DNA of 15,298 bases. It comes from DATKYV01 sp035528275 (GTDB taxonomy: Bacteria; Acidobacteriota; Terriglobia; UBA7540). The position numbers were made by a program, and so were the translations under genes. The DNA is taken from the NCBI GenBank assembly GCA_035528275.1, contig DATKYV010000104.1:1-15298 (forward strand), in the 5' to 3' direction. Positions 1 through 7,707 of the stretch are shown piece after piece (position 1 is the stretch's first letter; each line of letters opens with the position of its first letter). The notes beneath the pieces were generated by a model that saw nothing but the letters and a program-made list of their open reading frames with translations, was not told where the DNA came from and made no database searches.

Positions 1-2126
1 TCGAATCTGGTTGCTTCCTGGTACAGCTCCTTGGTGTCTGGGGCCACGAGCGTGAACTGATACAGTCCCTTGGCAAGTCGCCCGCCGATTTGAATGGGAG
101 GCGGGTTCTGCAAGAAGGTCATGATGCCGGGCACCTGGGCCAACTTCGGACGCATTTCCTGGATCACTTCATCCGTGCTCAGGTAGCGGTAATCAGGGTC
201 CAAGGGACCGTGGGGAATGCCCAGCAGCTCTTTAAGGCGGTATTTGAAGTCGTCCACCGGGCCCAGACGGGGCTTCAGGTGGACGAAAACGAATCCGGAG
301 TTGCCCCCGCCCCGCCCACCCCCGCCGGCAAATGCTGAAGCATCCTGGACGTTCGGGTCCTTGCGGATGATGGAGAGCACCTCCCGCTGGTGCTGCTTCA
401 TCGACTCGAAGGAGATCCCCTGTGCCGCCTGGGTGGCGCCGAACATCAGGTCGCTGTCCTGGCTGGGAAGGAAACCTTTCGGTATGCCGATGAAGAGGTA
501 CACCGTGACTGTGGCAATCAGCAGCGATCCCATCAGCGTGGCAAAGCGGTGCCTCAATATTCCCCTCAGGCTCCAGCCGTAGGCGCGAAACATCCCCTGG
601 AAACCTCGCTCTGTGAGGCCATACAGGCGCCCGTGCTCCCGCGTTCGGGAAGGACGCAGGAACCGGCTGCAAAGCATCGGTGTAAGGCTCAGAGAGACAA
701 CGCCGGAGACCAGCACTGCTGTGGTGATAGTCACGGCGAATTCGTGCAGGAGGCGACCAAGAATCCCCCTCATGAACAGCACGGGAATGAAGACCGCCGC
801 TAATGACAGGGTCATGGATAAGATGGTGAAGCTGATTTCCCTGGATCCATTCAGCGCGGCTTCGAACGGTGCTTCACCCATTTCCATGTGACGCACGATG
901 TTTTCGAGCATCACGACGGCGTCATCCACCACGAAGCCGACGCACAGCACGAGGGCCATCAAGGAGAGGTTGTCCACCGTGTAGCCTGCCAAGTACATCA
1001 CGGAGAAGGTGCCCACGATCGACATGGGCAGCGCCAGACTGGGGATAATCGTCGCCGAGAGGTTGCGCAAGAAGATGAAGATGATCAGGACGACTAGGCA
1101 CAGCGCCAGGTAGAGCGTGAACTTCACATCGTTGACCGAGTCGCGGATGGACTCCGAGCGGTCGGACAGCGTGGCCAGTTGGATGGAGGGGGGAATTTGG
1201 GCGCGGAAACCGGGCAGGAGCTTTCGGATGTTGTCGACCACCTCGACGGTGTTGGTGCCGGGCTGGCGCTGGATCGCCAGGACCATCGCCCGGTGGGCGT
1301 TGTACCAATTGGCCACTTTATCGTTTTCGACGCTGTCGATGACCCTGCCCAGTTGTTCGAGGCGCACGGGCGAGCCGTTGCGATACGCCACAATCAACGG
1401 TCGGTAGGCTGCCGCCTCGGTCAATTGGCCGGTGGCCTGGACCGTGAAGGCCTTGTGCTCGCCGTAGAGTGTTCCGGTGGGAAGGTTGACGTTGGCCTGC
1501 TGGATGGCCTCTGTAACTTCGTCGATGCCGATTCCACGCGTGGCCAGAGCCTTGGGATCGAGCTGGACACGCACCGCATATTTTTGCATGCCGTAGACCG
1601 AAACCTGGGCCACGCCGCTGACCATGGACATGCGCTGCGCCATCAGAGTGTCGGCGTATTCGCTCACCGTGGAAAGCGGAAGATTCTCAGACCACACCGC
1701 CATGTACAGAATGGGCTGGTCGGCCGGGTTGACCTTCCGATACGACGGCGGGGAAGGCATGTCCGGGGGGAGCTGGCGCTGGGCCCTGGCGATCATGGAC
1801 TGAACGTCCTGCGCCGCCGCGTCAATATTGCGGTCCAAGCTGAACTGGAGGACGATCTGAGTTCCCCCCAGGGTGTTGGTGGAGCTCATCGAATCCAGTC
1901 CGGCGATGGTTGAGAACTGGCGCTCGAGCGGTGTGGCGACCGAAGAGGCCATGGTTTCCGGGCTTGCCCCGGGCAAGCTGGCGCTTACCTGAATGGTTGG
2001 ATAGTCGACGTTGGGAAGGTCGCTCACCGGCAGGGCCCGGTAGGCCATCACCCCGAACAGGAGGATGCCCAACATGACGAGGGTTGTCATGATCGGCCGA
2101 CGGATGAACAGTTCAGCGATGTTCAT
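1..2126 (-). CDS. RND multidrug efflux transporter, MdtB/MdtC-like (3' end beyond window)
   Basis: This is an inner-membrane proton-driven pump of the resistance-nodulation-division superfamily. It takes drugs or other amphiphiles from the periplasm or membrane and passes them to an outer-membrane channel. Reading the minus strand from ATG at 2126 gives about 708 uninterrupted codons to the window edge. Family members have about 1030-1060 residues, so the C-terminal third is missing only because the window ends. The N-terminus (MNIAELFIRRPIMTTLVML) is typical, with the first membrane helix at about residues 10-28. The helix-4 motif VGFVVDDAVVMLENI carries the paired proton-relay aspartates D401 and D402 (D407/D408 in AcrB). 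FLPSQD near residue 551 is typical of the MdtB/MdtC branch. A Gly-rich loop (GGGGRGGGN) lies at 601-609. A GGAG ribosome site lies 8 bases before the start. The start overlaps the adaptor stop as ATGA, so the two are probably translationally coupled. Substrate cannot be told from sequence. Confidence 0.95.
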   Translation of the reverse strand, partial: MNIAELFIRRPIMTTLVMLGILLFGVMAYRALPVSDLPNVDYPTIQVSASLPGASPETMASSVATPLERQFSTIAGLDSMSSTNTLGGTQIVLQFSLDRNIDAAAQDVQSMIARAQRQLPPDMPSPPSYRKVNPADQPILYMAVWSENLPLSTVSEYADTLMAQRMSMVSGVAQVSVYGMQKYAVRVQLDPKALATRGIGIDEVTEAIQQANVNLPTGTLYGEHKAFTVQATGQLTEAAAYRPLIVAYRNGSPVRLEQLGRVIDSVENDKVANWYNAHRAMVLAIQRQPGTNTVEVVDNIRKLLPGFRAQIPPSIQLATLSDRSESIRDSVNDVKFTLYLALCLVVLIIFIFLRNLSATIIPSLALPMSIVGTFSVMYLAGYTVDNLSLMALVLCVGFVVDDAVVMLENIVRHMEMGEAPFEAALNGSREISFTILSMTLSLAAVFIPVLFMRGILGRLLHEFAVTITTAVLVSGVVSLSLTPMLCSRFLRPSRTREHGRLYGLTERGFQGMFRAYGWSLRGILRHRFATLMGSLLIATVTVYLFIGIPKGFLPSQDSDLMFGATQAAQGISFESMKQHQREVLSIIRKDPNVQDASAFAGGGGRGGGNSGFVFVHLKPRLGPVDDFKYRLKELLGIPHGPLDPDYRYLSTDEVIQEMRPKLAQVPGIMTFLQNPPPIQIGGRLAKGLYQFTLVAPDTKELYQEATRF

Positions 2127-3307
2127 GAGGACTTCTCCGGGTTTTCCTGAGACGCATGCTTCACTTCCATCTTCGCGCCGGGATAGAGACGCAATTGGCC
2201 ATCGGTGACAACTTGCTCGCCCGGCTTCAAGCCGTTTTCAATAACCGTTTCCCCGCCCACCGCGGTGCCGGGAGTGATCGTTCGGAGTTCCGCAGTCAGA
2301 TCGGGCTTCACCACATAAGCGTAGAAGCCGGACTGGCCCGTCTGCACCGCTTGCGAAGGGACAACAACCGCATCGGGTTGAGTGGTCAGCTTAAGGACCA
2401 CGTTCACGAACTGCCCGGGCCAGAGGCGATTGTCGGAGTTTTGGAAGCTCGCCTTCAGCTCGATGGTTCCCGTCGTCATGTCCACGGCGTTGTTGATAAA
2501 CGTCAATGCGCCCTTCGACGGAGGAAGCTCGTCGTCGGGAATTAGGGCTTCCACATCGAGCGACCCGCGCGTCTGAAATCTCTTAATCTTGGAGAGATTC
2601 TGTTCCGGCACGGAAAACGTGACATAAATCGGATGGACCTGGTTGATAACCACCAGCACGGTCTCGTTCGCCTTGACGATGTTTCCCGGATGCACCAGCA
2701 GGTCCCCGGTGCGTCCGGCGATGGGAGCCCGAATGGTGCAGTAATCGAGATCGATTCTGGCCTTTTTCACCGCCGCCTCGTCGGCGCGGACGGAGGCTGC
2801 CAGGGCGTCGGCGTTGGTGCGGAAGGTGTCGGCCTGTTCCTTGGAAACGATGCCGTCGTGATAAAGGCTTTCCATTCGTTCCGCCTGAGCATTGGCGTTC
2901 TTCAGTTGCGCTTCGTCTCGCGCCAGATTCGCCTCCAGTTGTTGCAGCGTTGCCTCGAAAGGTCGGCGGTCCAGAGTGAAGAGCAGGTCGCCTTTCTTCA
3001 CCTCCTGACCCTGTTTGAAGTAGGCTTTCTCCACTTCGCCCGCCAGCTGCGCCATGACGGAAACCGTGGAATAGGCCTCGACATTGCCGATGGCATGCAC
3101 CTCCACCGGTACGGTCTTCTGAATTACCGTGGCAATGGTCACGGGGACAGCGATGCCCGCGGGAGCGGCCTGCGGCGCAACCTGCTCGCTGGAGCACCCG
3201 ACAAGAAACGCCAGGCCCGTCCCGCACAAAACGAGGGCCATTGGCTGCCAAGCAAAGCGCCGGGAAGGGGAGCAGGGATTCTCCTTGAGTGGGTCGTATG
3301 ATGACAT
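2123..3307 (-). CDS. RND periplasmic adaptor lipoprotein (membrane fusion protein, MdtA/AcrA type)
   Basis: This adaptor subunit of a tripartite efflux pump bridges the RND transporter and an outer-membrane channel. It has 394 residues, normal for the family. Residues 21-38 form a hydrophobic signal ending in lipobox LVGC (C38), so the mature protein is probably lipid-anchored in the inner membrane. The barrel-sandwich (lipoyl-like) halves are at about 74-113 (GQEVKKGDLLFTLD) and 188-222 (CTIRAPIAGRTGDLLVHPG). They flank an alpha-helical coiled-coil hairpin at about 114-187, rich in Ala, Gln, Glu and Lys. Beta-barrel and membrane-proximal domains follow to the C-terminus. The ATG at 3307 is preceded by GGAGG with 12 bases of spacing, somewhat long. 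The gene lies between the TetR gene (101 bases upstream) and the pump gene (4-base overlap), which supports one co-regulated efflux operon. No outer-membrane TolC-like gene is seen in the window. It could lie beyond the left edge. Confidence 0.93.
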   Translation of the reverse strand: MSSYDPLKENPCSPSRRFAWQPMALVLCGTGLAFLVGCSSEQVAPQAAPAGIAVPVTIATVIQKTVPVEVHAIGNVEAYSTVSVMAQLAGEVEKAYFKQGQEVKKGDLLFTLDRRPFEATLQQLEANLARDEAQLKNANAQAERMESLYHDGIVSKEQADTFRTNADALAASVRADEAAVKKARIDLDYCTIRAPIAGRTGDLLVHPGNIVKANETVLVVINQVHPIYVTFSVPEQNLSKIKRFQTRGSLDVEALIPDDELPPSKGALTFINNAVDMTTGTIELKASFQNSDNRLWPGQFVNVVLKLTTQPDAVVVPSQAVQTGQSGFYAYVVKPDLTAELRTITPGTAVGGETVIENGLKPGEQVVTDGQLRLYPGAKMEVKHASQENPEKSS

Positions 3308-3329
3308 ATTATGGTGTTCCCTCCAACGG

Positions 3330-3347
3330 CCCCGGCCCCGGGCGGGG
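3330..3347 (-). other. GC-rich hairpin between the repressor and adaptor genes
   Basis: Plus-strand CCCCG (3330-3334) pairs with CGGGG (3343-3347), and the 8-base loop is itself CCC/GGG-rich. It sits in the 101-base spacer just upstream of the adaptor ribosome site. There is no following T-run on the minus strand, so it is not a convincing terminator. It could be an attenuator, an mRNA-stability element or chance in GC-rich DNA. Confidence 0.25.
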
Positions 3348-3408
3348 TCTCTTAAGCGAACAGACGGTTTTTCTCCGAGCGTGGTTACTTGCCGAGGCTG
3401 CCGGAAAA

Positions 3409-4083
3409 TCAGCGCGTTCGGATGCCCTTGTGTGGCCTTGGGCGCCGACCCCCGTCCTTGCCGGAAATCGTCACGCCTTGAAGCCAGATTTCGGTCAACT
3501 TCCTGCTTACCGATTTCGCGTCAAACTTCTGGTACCTGCCTCCGCCAAACAGCTCCTGAACCCAGATGTGGTAGATGACCATCCCCAGGAATCCGCGCGC
3601 CGCCAGCACAGGGTCAACGGGTCGAAACACCCCATCCCGGATGCGCCTGCGAATGTGCTCGGCCAAAGTCTCATAGTAGCGCGCCATATGGGTGCGGAAA
3701 AACCGGTGTGACAGGCGGTGGTTCTCAAGCGCCGTGAAAAGGAGGAGCCGGCTCATCGCGACATCCTTCCGGTCACGCTCCAGCCAGTCCTGGGCGATCG
3801 TGGCGAATAACTCCCGGTCGTTTTCAATGCTCAGGAGCCTTTTCGCGAGTTCGTGCTTCCCGCGTGTCCGCGTGCTTCGACAATTGCCCTCGATGACAGC
3901 CCAGTACAGATCCTCCTTGTGTGGAAAGTGCCGGAAGAGAATGGCCTCGTTGATGCCTGCCTTTTGCGAGATCTGTTGCGTGGTCGTCCCTCGATAGCCC
4001 TGGCGGGCGAAGAGCTCCATTGCCACACTCAGAATTTGTCGGCGACGGTCTTCCGCGGAGACCCGCTTTCGCGTTGAGGCCAT
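3409..4083 (-). CDS. TetR/AcrR-family transcriptional repressor, likely regulator of the efflux operon
   Basis: The protein has 224 residues. The N-terminal DNA-binding domain spans about 13-60, with the helix-turn-helix in the stretch from TTTQQISQKAGINEAILF to RHFPHKEDLY, a textbook TetR signature. The rest is an all-helical ligand-binding and dimerisation domain that differs among family members, so the inducer is unknown. The tail (about 207-224) is basic and probably disordered. The start ATG at 4083 is forced: an in-frame TAA lies at 4104-4102 and no other start codon occurs between. No Shine-Dalgarno sequence precedes it, because an 18-base palindrome occupies that place. As first gene of the run tetR, adaptor, pump, it most likely represses its own promoter and thereby the pump (inference from position and operator). 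It might instead control other loci as well. Confidence 0.93.
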   Translation of the reverse strand: MASTRKRVSAEDRRRQILSVAMELFARQGYRGTTTQQISQKAGINEAILFRHFPHKEDLYWAVIEGNCRSTRTRGKHELAKRLLSIENDRELFATIAQDWLERDRKDVAMSRLLLFTALENHRLSHRFFRTHMARYYETLAEHIRRRIRDGVFRPVDPVLAARGFLGMVIYHIWVQELFGGGRYQKFDAKSVSRKLTEIWLQGVTISGKDGGRRPRPHKGIRTR

Positions 4084-4101
4084 AGTAAGTGAGCACTTAC
4101 T
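4084..4101 (-). promoter_or_regulatory. Palindromic operator, probable binding site of the adjacent TetR repressor
   Basis: The sequence AGTAAGTGAGCACTTACT is a perfect inverted repeat with 8-base arms around a 2-base centre. Length and symmetry suit a TetR-family dimer. It directly abuts the repressor start codon and covers the predicted -10 box and transcription start, so bound repressor would block RNA polymerase. Binding by this particular TetR protein is inferred from position. Confidence 0.75.
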
Positions 4102-4128
4102 TTAGCCAGGGCAAGGGCAGCCTGTCAA
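4099..4128 (-). promoter_or_regulatory. Predicted sigma-70-type promoter of the efflux operon
   Basis: On the minus strand a perfect -35 box TTGACA (4128-4123) is followed after 18 bases by TAAAGT (4104-4099), which matches four of six -10 consensus bases. The predicted transcription start is near 4091-4093, inside the palindrome and only about 8-10 bases before the ATG at 4083. The transcript would therefore be nearly leaderless. The strong -35 and the overlap with the operator make this coherent, though the -10 is imperfect. Confidence 0.6.
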
Positions 4129-4249
4129 CTGCCCGATGCGAGGTTCGATTACGCCTGAAACGCACACGGAGCCCCAAGAGCGCGTCCCAGACCGCGTTCT
4201 CCGAGGGGCCTCTGGCGAAAAACCGCCAATTCGAGTACACTGGGCAGCG

Positions 4250-4255
4250 TTGACA
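4250..4255 (+). promoter_or_regulatory. Possible -35 box of the tRNA-Ser gene
   Basis: A perfect TTGACA lies 41 bases before the mature 5' end of the tRNA, a plausible distance for a promoter that gives a short leader. No good -10 box follows. The 17-spaced hexamer is CTCGTA (4273-4278), which is weak. The rest of the 4104-4296 spacer holds no coding signal that I can support. Confidence 0.3.
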
Positions 4256-4296
4256 CGATTTAGCGGGCGCCGCTCGTACTCCCAGCCGCATCTTGC

Positions 4297-4389
<93 letters not shown>

Positions 4390-4567
4390 GACTTCGCGCA
4401 GTTCATGGCTCCCTCTGCCAAGCGTTGTGAGTAGATACTCCTGCCCTATGCGGACCCTACCTGAATAATCGGATTCTCCGCTGCCGCGATCTCTGCCTTC
4501 TGAACGGGCCCGTCGACGGCCTCTTGGATCATTGGCGGTGCTTGCCGCAACGAGGGGAGAGCGCCGG

Positions 4568-4597
4568 TTGACAATGTCGGAAGGCGTATGCAAAAAT
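4568..4597 (+). promoter_or_regulatory. Candidate promoter of the nuo-atp gene run
   Basis: TTGACA (4568-4573) is followed after 18 bases by AAAAAT (4592-4597), which matches four of six -10 bases. The predicted start near 4604 would leave a leader of about 45 bases before nuoC. This is the best promoter-like pair in the 259 bases between the tRNA and nuoC, a stretch otherwise without gene or clear structure. Read-through from upstream cannot be excluded. Confidence 0.4.
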
Positions 4598-4648
4598 GCT
4601 TGGTTTTGAAGCACAACGCACAGCCATTCCCGTAAGCATCAAGAGCAA

Positions 4649-5302
4649 ATGGTGGATGAACCCAAAGCCCCGCCTCCGGGCGGACCCAGTGAAAAGCCTG
4701 CGAAACCGGCCCCTGCGGAGGGCATTGGGGCCGGAGCGCCCCCGAAAGCGGCGGCGCCGCCCAAACCTGCCGCCCCCGCCAAGCCGCCGACCCAGCCCGA
4801 CCCCTGGTCGAGTCCGTTGCTCAATCATCTTCAGGAGATGTTTCCCGGCGCCATCAGCGAGCCGCAGATCTTTCGCAATATGCCCTCAATCATCGTGGCC
4901 AAGGAGTTTCTGCTCGCCGTCGGGGAGTTCTTGAAGAGCGATGAGGGTGGCGGGTACACGCTCCTTACCGATGAGACGGCGGTGGACTACCCGAAGCGCG
5001 AGAAGCGGTTCGACGTCGTATATCATCTCTACACCTTCACCGGGAACAACCGCCTGCGGTTGAAGGTGATCGTCGGCGAAGGGGAGAAAGTCCCCTCGGT
5101 TTGCGCGCTGTGGCCCACGGCCAACTGGCTGGAGCGCGAAGTTTACGACATGTTCGGCGTCCAGTACGAGGGCCATCCGGATTTGAAGCGCATCCTGCTT
5201 CCCGACGAATGGGTTGGCCACCCTTTGCGCAAGGACTACGACATTCTCCGTCAGGACGACGCCTGGGTTCAGTCCAACCTGGGCATCAAAAGCGGACAGT
5301 GA
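4649..5302 (+). CDS. nuoC: NADH-quinone oxidoreductase subunit C (30 kDa subunit)
   Basis: This peripheral-arm subunit of respiratory complex I packs against NuoD and NuoI near the quinone site and has no cofactor of its own. It has 217 residues. The conserved domain runs from about 75 to 200. The 30-kDa signature is clear: LEREVYDMFG (161-170), then HPDLKRILLPDEW (176-188) and GHPLRKDY (190-197). Before it, residues 5-52 are almost only Pro, Ala, Lys and Gly and are surely disordered. Many family members lack this extension. The ATG at 4649 has only a weak AAGAG ribosome site. A later start that removes the extension is not obvious, because there is no in-frame Met before M64. nuoC is separate from nuoD here, unlike the fused nuoCD of enterobacteria. 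nuoD begins 3 bases after the stop. nuoA and nuoB, the usual upstream genes, are absent. Confidence 0.95.
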   Translation: MVDEPKAPPPGGPSEKPAKPAPAEGIGAGAPPKAAAPPKPAAPAKPPTQPDPWSSPLLNHLQEMFPGAISEPQIFRNMPSIIVAKEFLLAVGEFLKSDEGGGYTLLTDETAVDYPKREKRFDVVYHLYTFTGNNRLRLKVIVGEGEKVPSVCALWPTANWLEREVYDMFGVQYEGHPDLKRILLPDEWVGHPLRKDYDILRQDDAWVQSNLGIKSGQ

Positions 5303-5305
5303 AGA

Positions 5306-6418
5306 ATGCCTGAAGCGACTTTTCTCGGCACCAACGAGCTCGTCATCAACATGGGGCCGCAGCACCCGGCCACGCACGGCGTCCTGCGCGTGAAGCTGAA
5401 GCTAGATGGGGAGAAAGTGCTGGGGTCGGAGAGCGTCATCGGCTACCTGCATCGCGGCGTGGAAAAGATCGCCGAAAACCGGACGTATATCCAGTTCGCT
5501 CCCTACGTCGACCGCATGGATTACGTGGCAGCGGTGACGAACGGCATGGGGTACGTCGAGGCGGTCGAGAAGTTGATGGGCGTCGAGGTTCCCCCGCGCG
5601 CCCAGTACACCAGGATGATTCTGGCCGAGCTGCAGCGGATTGCCAGCCACCTGCTCTGGCTGGGGACGCACGCCCTCGACCTGGGGGCGATGACGCCGGT
5701 TTTTTACACGTTCCGCGAGCGCGAGGAAATCCTCAAGATTTTTGAAAATTATTGCGGCGCCCGGCTCACCACGCACGCCTTCCGCATCGGGGGCCTGCAA
5801 TACGACCTCTACGATGGGTTCGAAAAGGAAGTCGTGAAATTCTGCGACTACGTGATGCCGAAGATCGATGAATATGAAACGCTGCTTTCGAAAAACCGCA
5901 TCTGGCTCAACCGGACGAAGGGCGTGGGCGTTCTGAAGCCCGACGATGCCATCGCCATGGGCGTGACCGGCCCGGTGCTGAGAGGTTCGGGCGTCCGCTG
6001 GGACGTCCGCAAAGCGCAGCCCTACGAAGCCTACGATCAGGTAGAATTTGACATCCCCATCGGCGAGAACGGCGACACGTACGACAGGTATATCGTCCGC
6101 CTCCAGGAGATGCGCCAGTCGGTGCGCATCTGCCGACAGTGCGTGGAGCGGATCGCTCCCGGCGCGATCCTGGGCAAGGTGGGAAAAGTCATCAAGCCTC
6201 CGGCGGGCGAAGTTTACCACTCGATTGAAGCTCCCAAGGGCGAGTTGGGATATTTCGTGGTTGGCGACGGCTCGACGCATCCTTACCGGGTGCGCGTGCG
6301 GCCCCCGTCGTTTATCAATTTGCAGGCTCTCGACATGATGATCCGCGGCCATCTTGTGGCGGACGTCGTGGCCGTGATCGGCACGCTCGATATTGTTCTC
6401 GGTGAGGTGGATCGCTAG
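5306..6418 (+). CDS. nuoD: NADH-quinone oxidoreductase subunit D (49 kDa subunit)
   Basis: This complex I subunit, with NuoB, forms the quinone-reduction pocket. It has 370 residues, the usual length for an unfused NuoD. The quinone-loop motif NMGPQHPATHGVLR is at 15-28, with H20 and H24; H24 corresponds to the quinone-binding His of Thermus Nqo4. The family signature LHRGVEKIAENR is at 48-59. Y73 in RMDYV is the expected quinone-contacting Tyr. The protein ends in the normal GEVDR. All key residues are present, so the enzyme should be active. It starts 3 bases after nuoC with only a weak GAAGA ribosome site, so translation is probably coupled. The next gene is nuoH. The nuoE, nuoF and nuoG genes that usually stand in between are missing. 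Confidence 0.97.
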   Translation: MPEATFLGTNELVINMGPQHPATHGVLRVKLKLDGEKVLGSESVIGYLHRGVEKIAENRTYIQFAPYVDRMDYVAAVTNGMGYVEAVEKLMGVEVPPRAQYTRMILAELQRIASHLLWLGTHALDLGAMTPVFYTFREREEILKIFENYCGARLTTHAFRIGGLQYDLYDGFEKEVVKFCDYVMPKIDEYETLLSKNRIWLNRTKGVGVLKPDDAIAMGVTGPVLRGSGVRWDVRKAQPYEAYDQVEFDIPIGENGDTYDRYIVRLQEMRQSVRICRQCVERIAPGAILGKVGKVIKPPAGEVYHSIEAPKGELGYFVVGDGSTHPYRVRVRPPSFINLQALDMMIRGHLVADVVAVIGTLDIVLGEVDR

Positions 6419-6488
6419 CAGCTTGTGAGTTCGCGGTTCGGGTGCGCAGGGTATCAATTCTCGATCGCGGCCACAAATCACCAATCCC

Positions 6489-7703
6489 ATGACCCAAAGC
6501 GCCTTGCAGTTCGTGCAAACTCATCCCCTGGTCCTCGCCACGGTCAAAATCCTGATTGTCTTTCTTGTCCTCGCGGGGCTGGTCGCTTACCTCGTGTACA
6601 TGGAGCGGAAGGTGCTGGCGTTCATGCAAGTCCGGCTGGGGCCCATGCGCGTCGGACCGTGGGGTTTGCTCCAGCCCATCGCCGACGGCATCAAGCTTCT
6701 GCTCAAGGAAGACATCATTCCCGCCGGCGCCGACAAGTTTGTCTTTCTCCTGGCACCTGTCATCAGCGTCATTGCGGCGTTCACAGTTTTCTCCGTCATT
6801 CCCTTCGCCGGAAACTTCTTCATTACCGACATCAACATCGGAATCATGTTCATCCTGGCGGTCTCCTCGTTGGGAATCTACGGCATCGTCCTGGGCGGGT
6901 GGGCTTCGAACAGCCACTACCCCTTACTTGGCTCGCTGCGCTCGGCGGCACAACTGGTAAGCTACGAAGTGGCGGGAGGCATGGCGATTGTCGGCGTGCT
7001 CCTGATTTCGAATTCCCTGAGCATGGTGGAGATCGTCCGCCGCCAGAGCGAAATGGGGATCTGGAATATCTTCGTTCAGCCGCTGGCTTTCTTCATCTTC
7101 CTGGTCGCCGGCGTCGCGGAGACCAACCGCAACCCGTTTGATCTGCCGGAAGCGGAGTCGGAACTCACCGCGGGCTTTCATACAGAGTACAGCGGCTTCC
7201 GGTTCGCCCTCTATTTCCTGGCCGAATACACGGCGATGGTGGTGATTTCCTGTATTGCCGTGACGCTTTTCCTCGGCGGGTGGCTGCGGCCCTTTCAAAG
7301 CGTGAGGGCCCTGGATTTTCTGGACTACGCGCCGGCGCTTGGCCTTCTTGGCGCCGGGGCGTTCATCGCCGTCTTTGGCCTGAGAAGTCGGGTCCCGATG
7401 GAGAGACTCGTTCTGGGCGCCCTAGCCGCGATTTGCGTCGTCCTGGCGCTGGGCTTGGCGGTTTGGCCGGCGGCTCTCAATGCCGTCCAGGGGATTTTCT
7501 GGTTCACGTCCAAGATGATGGTCTTTCTTTATGCCTTTATCTGGTATCGCGGCACGTTCCCGCGATACCGATATGACCAGCTTATGAGAGTGGGCTGGCG
7601 ATGGATGATTCCTTTAGCGCTGGCGAATATTATTGTCACGGCCGCAGTCCGATACTGGCTGAGCTCGCATGCAGGCTCGCCCACGGCCTGGCTCGGTGGA
7701 TAA
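6489..7703 (+). CDS. nuoH: NADH-quinone oxidoreductase subunit H (ND1), with an internal membrane insertion
   Basis: This membrane subunit connects the quinone chamber to the proton-pumping arm. Both family signatures are intact: GLLQPIADGIKLLLKE at 59-74 and PFDLPEAESELTAG at 216-229. The highly charged loop TEYSGFRFALYFLAEY (232-247) is also conserved. The protein has 404 residues against 325 in E. coli. Most of the excess lies between GGW (263-265) and FWFTSK (337-342): 71 residues where E. coli has roughly 10-15. The insert holds two hydrophobic stretches (about 281-298 and 308-330), enough for an extra helical hairpin. The conserved C-terminal part (PRYRYDQLMRVGW) then resumes, so the reading frame is sound. 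A 70-base spacer separates it from nuoD. There is no clear ribosome site before the ATG at 6489. nuoI follows after 4 bases. Confidence 0.96.
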   Translation: MTQSALQFVQTHPLVLATVKILIVFLVLAGLVAYLVYMERKVLAFMQVRLGPMRVGPWGLLQPIADGIKLLLKEDIIPAGADKFVFLLAPVISVIAAFTVFSVIPFAGNFFITDINIGIMFILAVSSLGIYGIVLGGWASNSHYPLLGSLRSAAQLVSYEVAGGMAIVGVLLISNSLSMVEIVRRQSEMGIWNIFVQPLAFFIFLVAGVAETNRNPFDLPEAESELTAGFHTEYSGFRFALYFLAEYTAMVVISCIAVTLFLGGWLRPFQSVRALDFLDYAPALGLLGAGAFIAVFGLRSRVPMERLVLGALAAICVVLALGLAVWPAALNAVQGIFWFTSKMMVFLYAFIWYRGTFPRYRYDQLMRVGWRWMIPLALANIIVTAAVRYWLSSHAGSPTAWLGG

Positions 7704-7707
7704 CGAG

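Noticed and set aside
1179..1913. A 244-codon plus-strand frame in the left part
   Set aside because: It lies antisense to the RND pump gene, whose frame is continuous and rich in known motifs.
4213..4228. Small hairpin TGGCG-AAAAAC-CGCCA before the tRNA
   Set aside because: It has a 5-base stem with no T-run on either strand after it. It is not a terminator and has no gene to act on.
4429..4440. Inverted repeat GAGTAGATACTC after the tRNA
   Set aside because: The 5-base arms with a 2-base centre are too short to stand out by chance and are not linked to a promoter or terminator. The 4390-4470 region shows no T-run terminator for the tRNA.
5402..6490. A 362-codon minus-strand frame opposite nuoD
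   Set aside because: It has the same antisense artefact composition, no ribosome site and no family resemblance. nuoD is fully supported by its motifs.
7669..7707. An upstream ATG for nuoI that adds 13 residues
   Set aside because: It lies inside nuoH without a ribosome site. The ATG at 7708 has a well-placed site and gives the family N-terminus.
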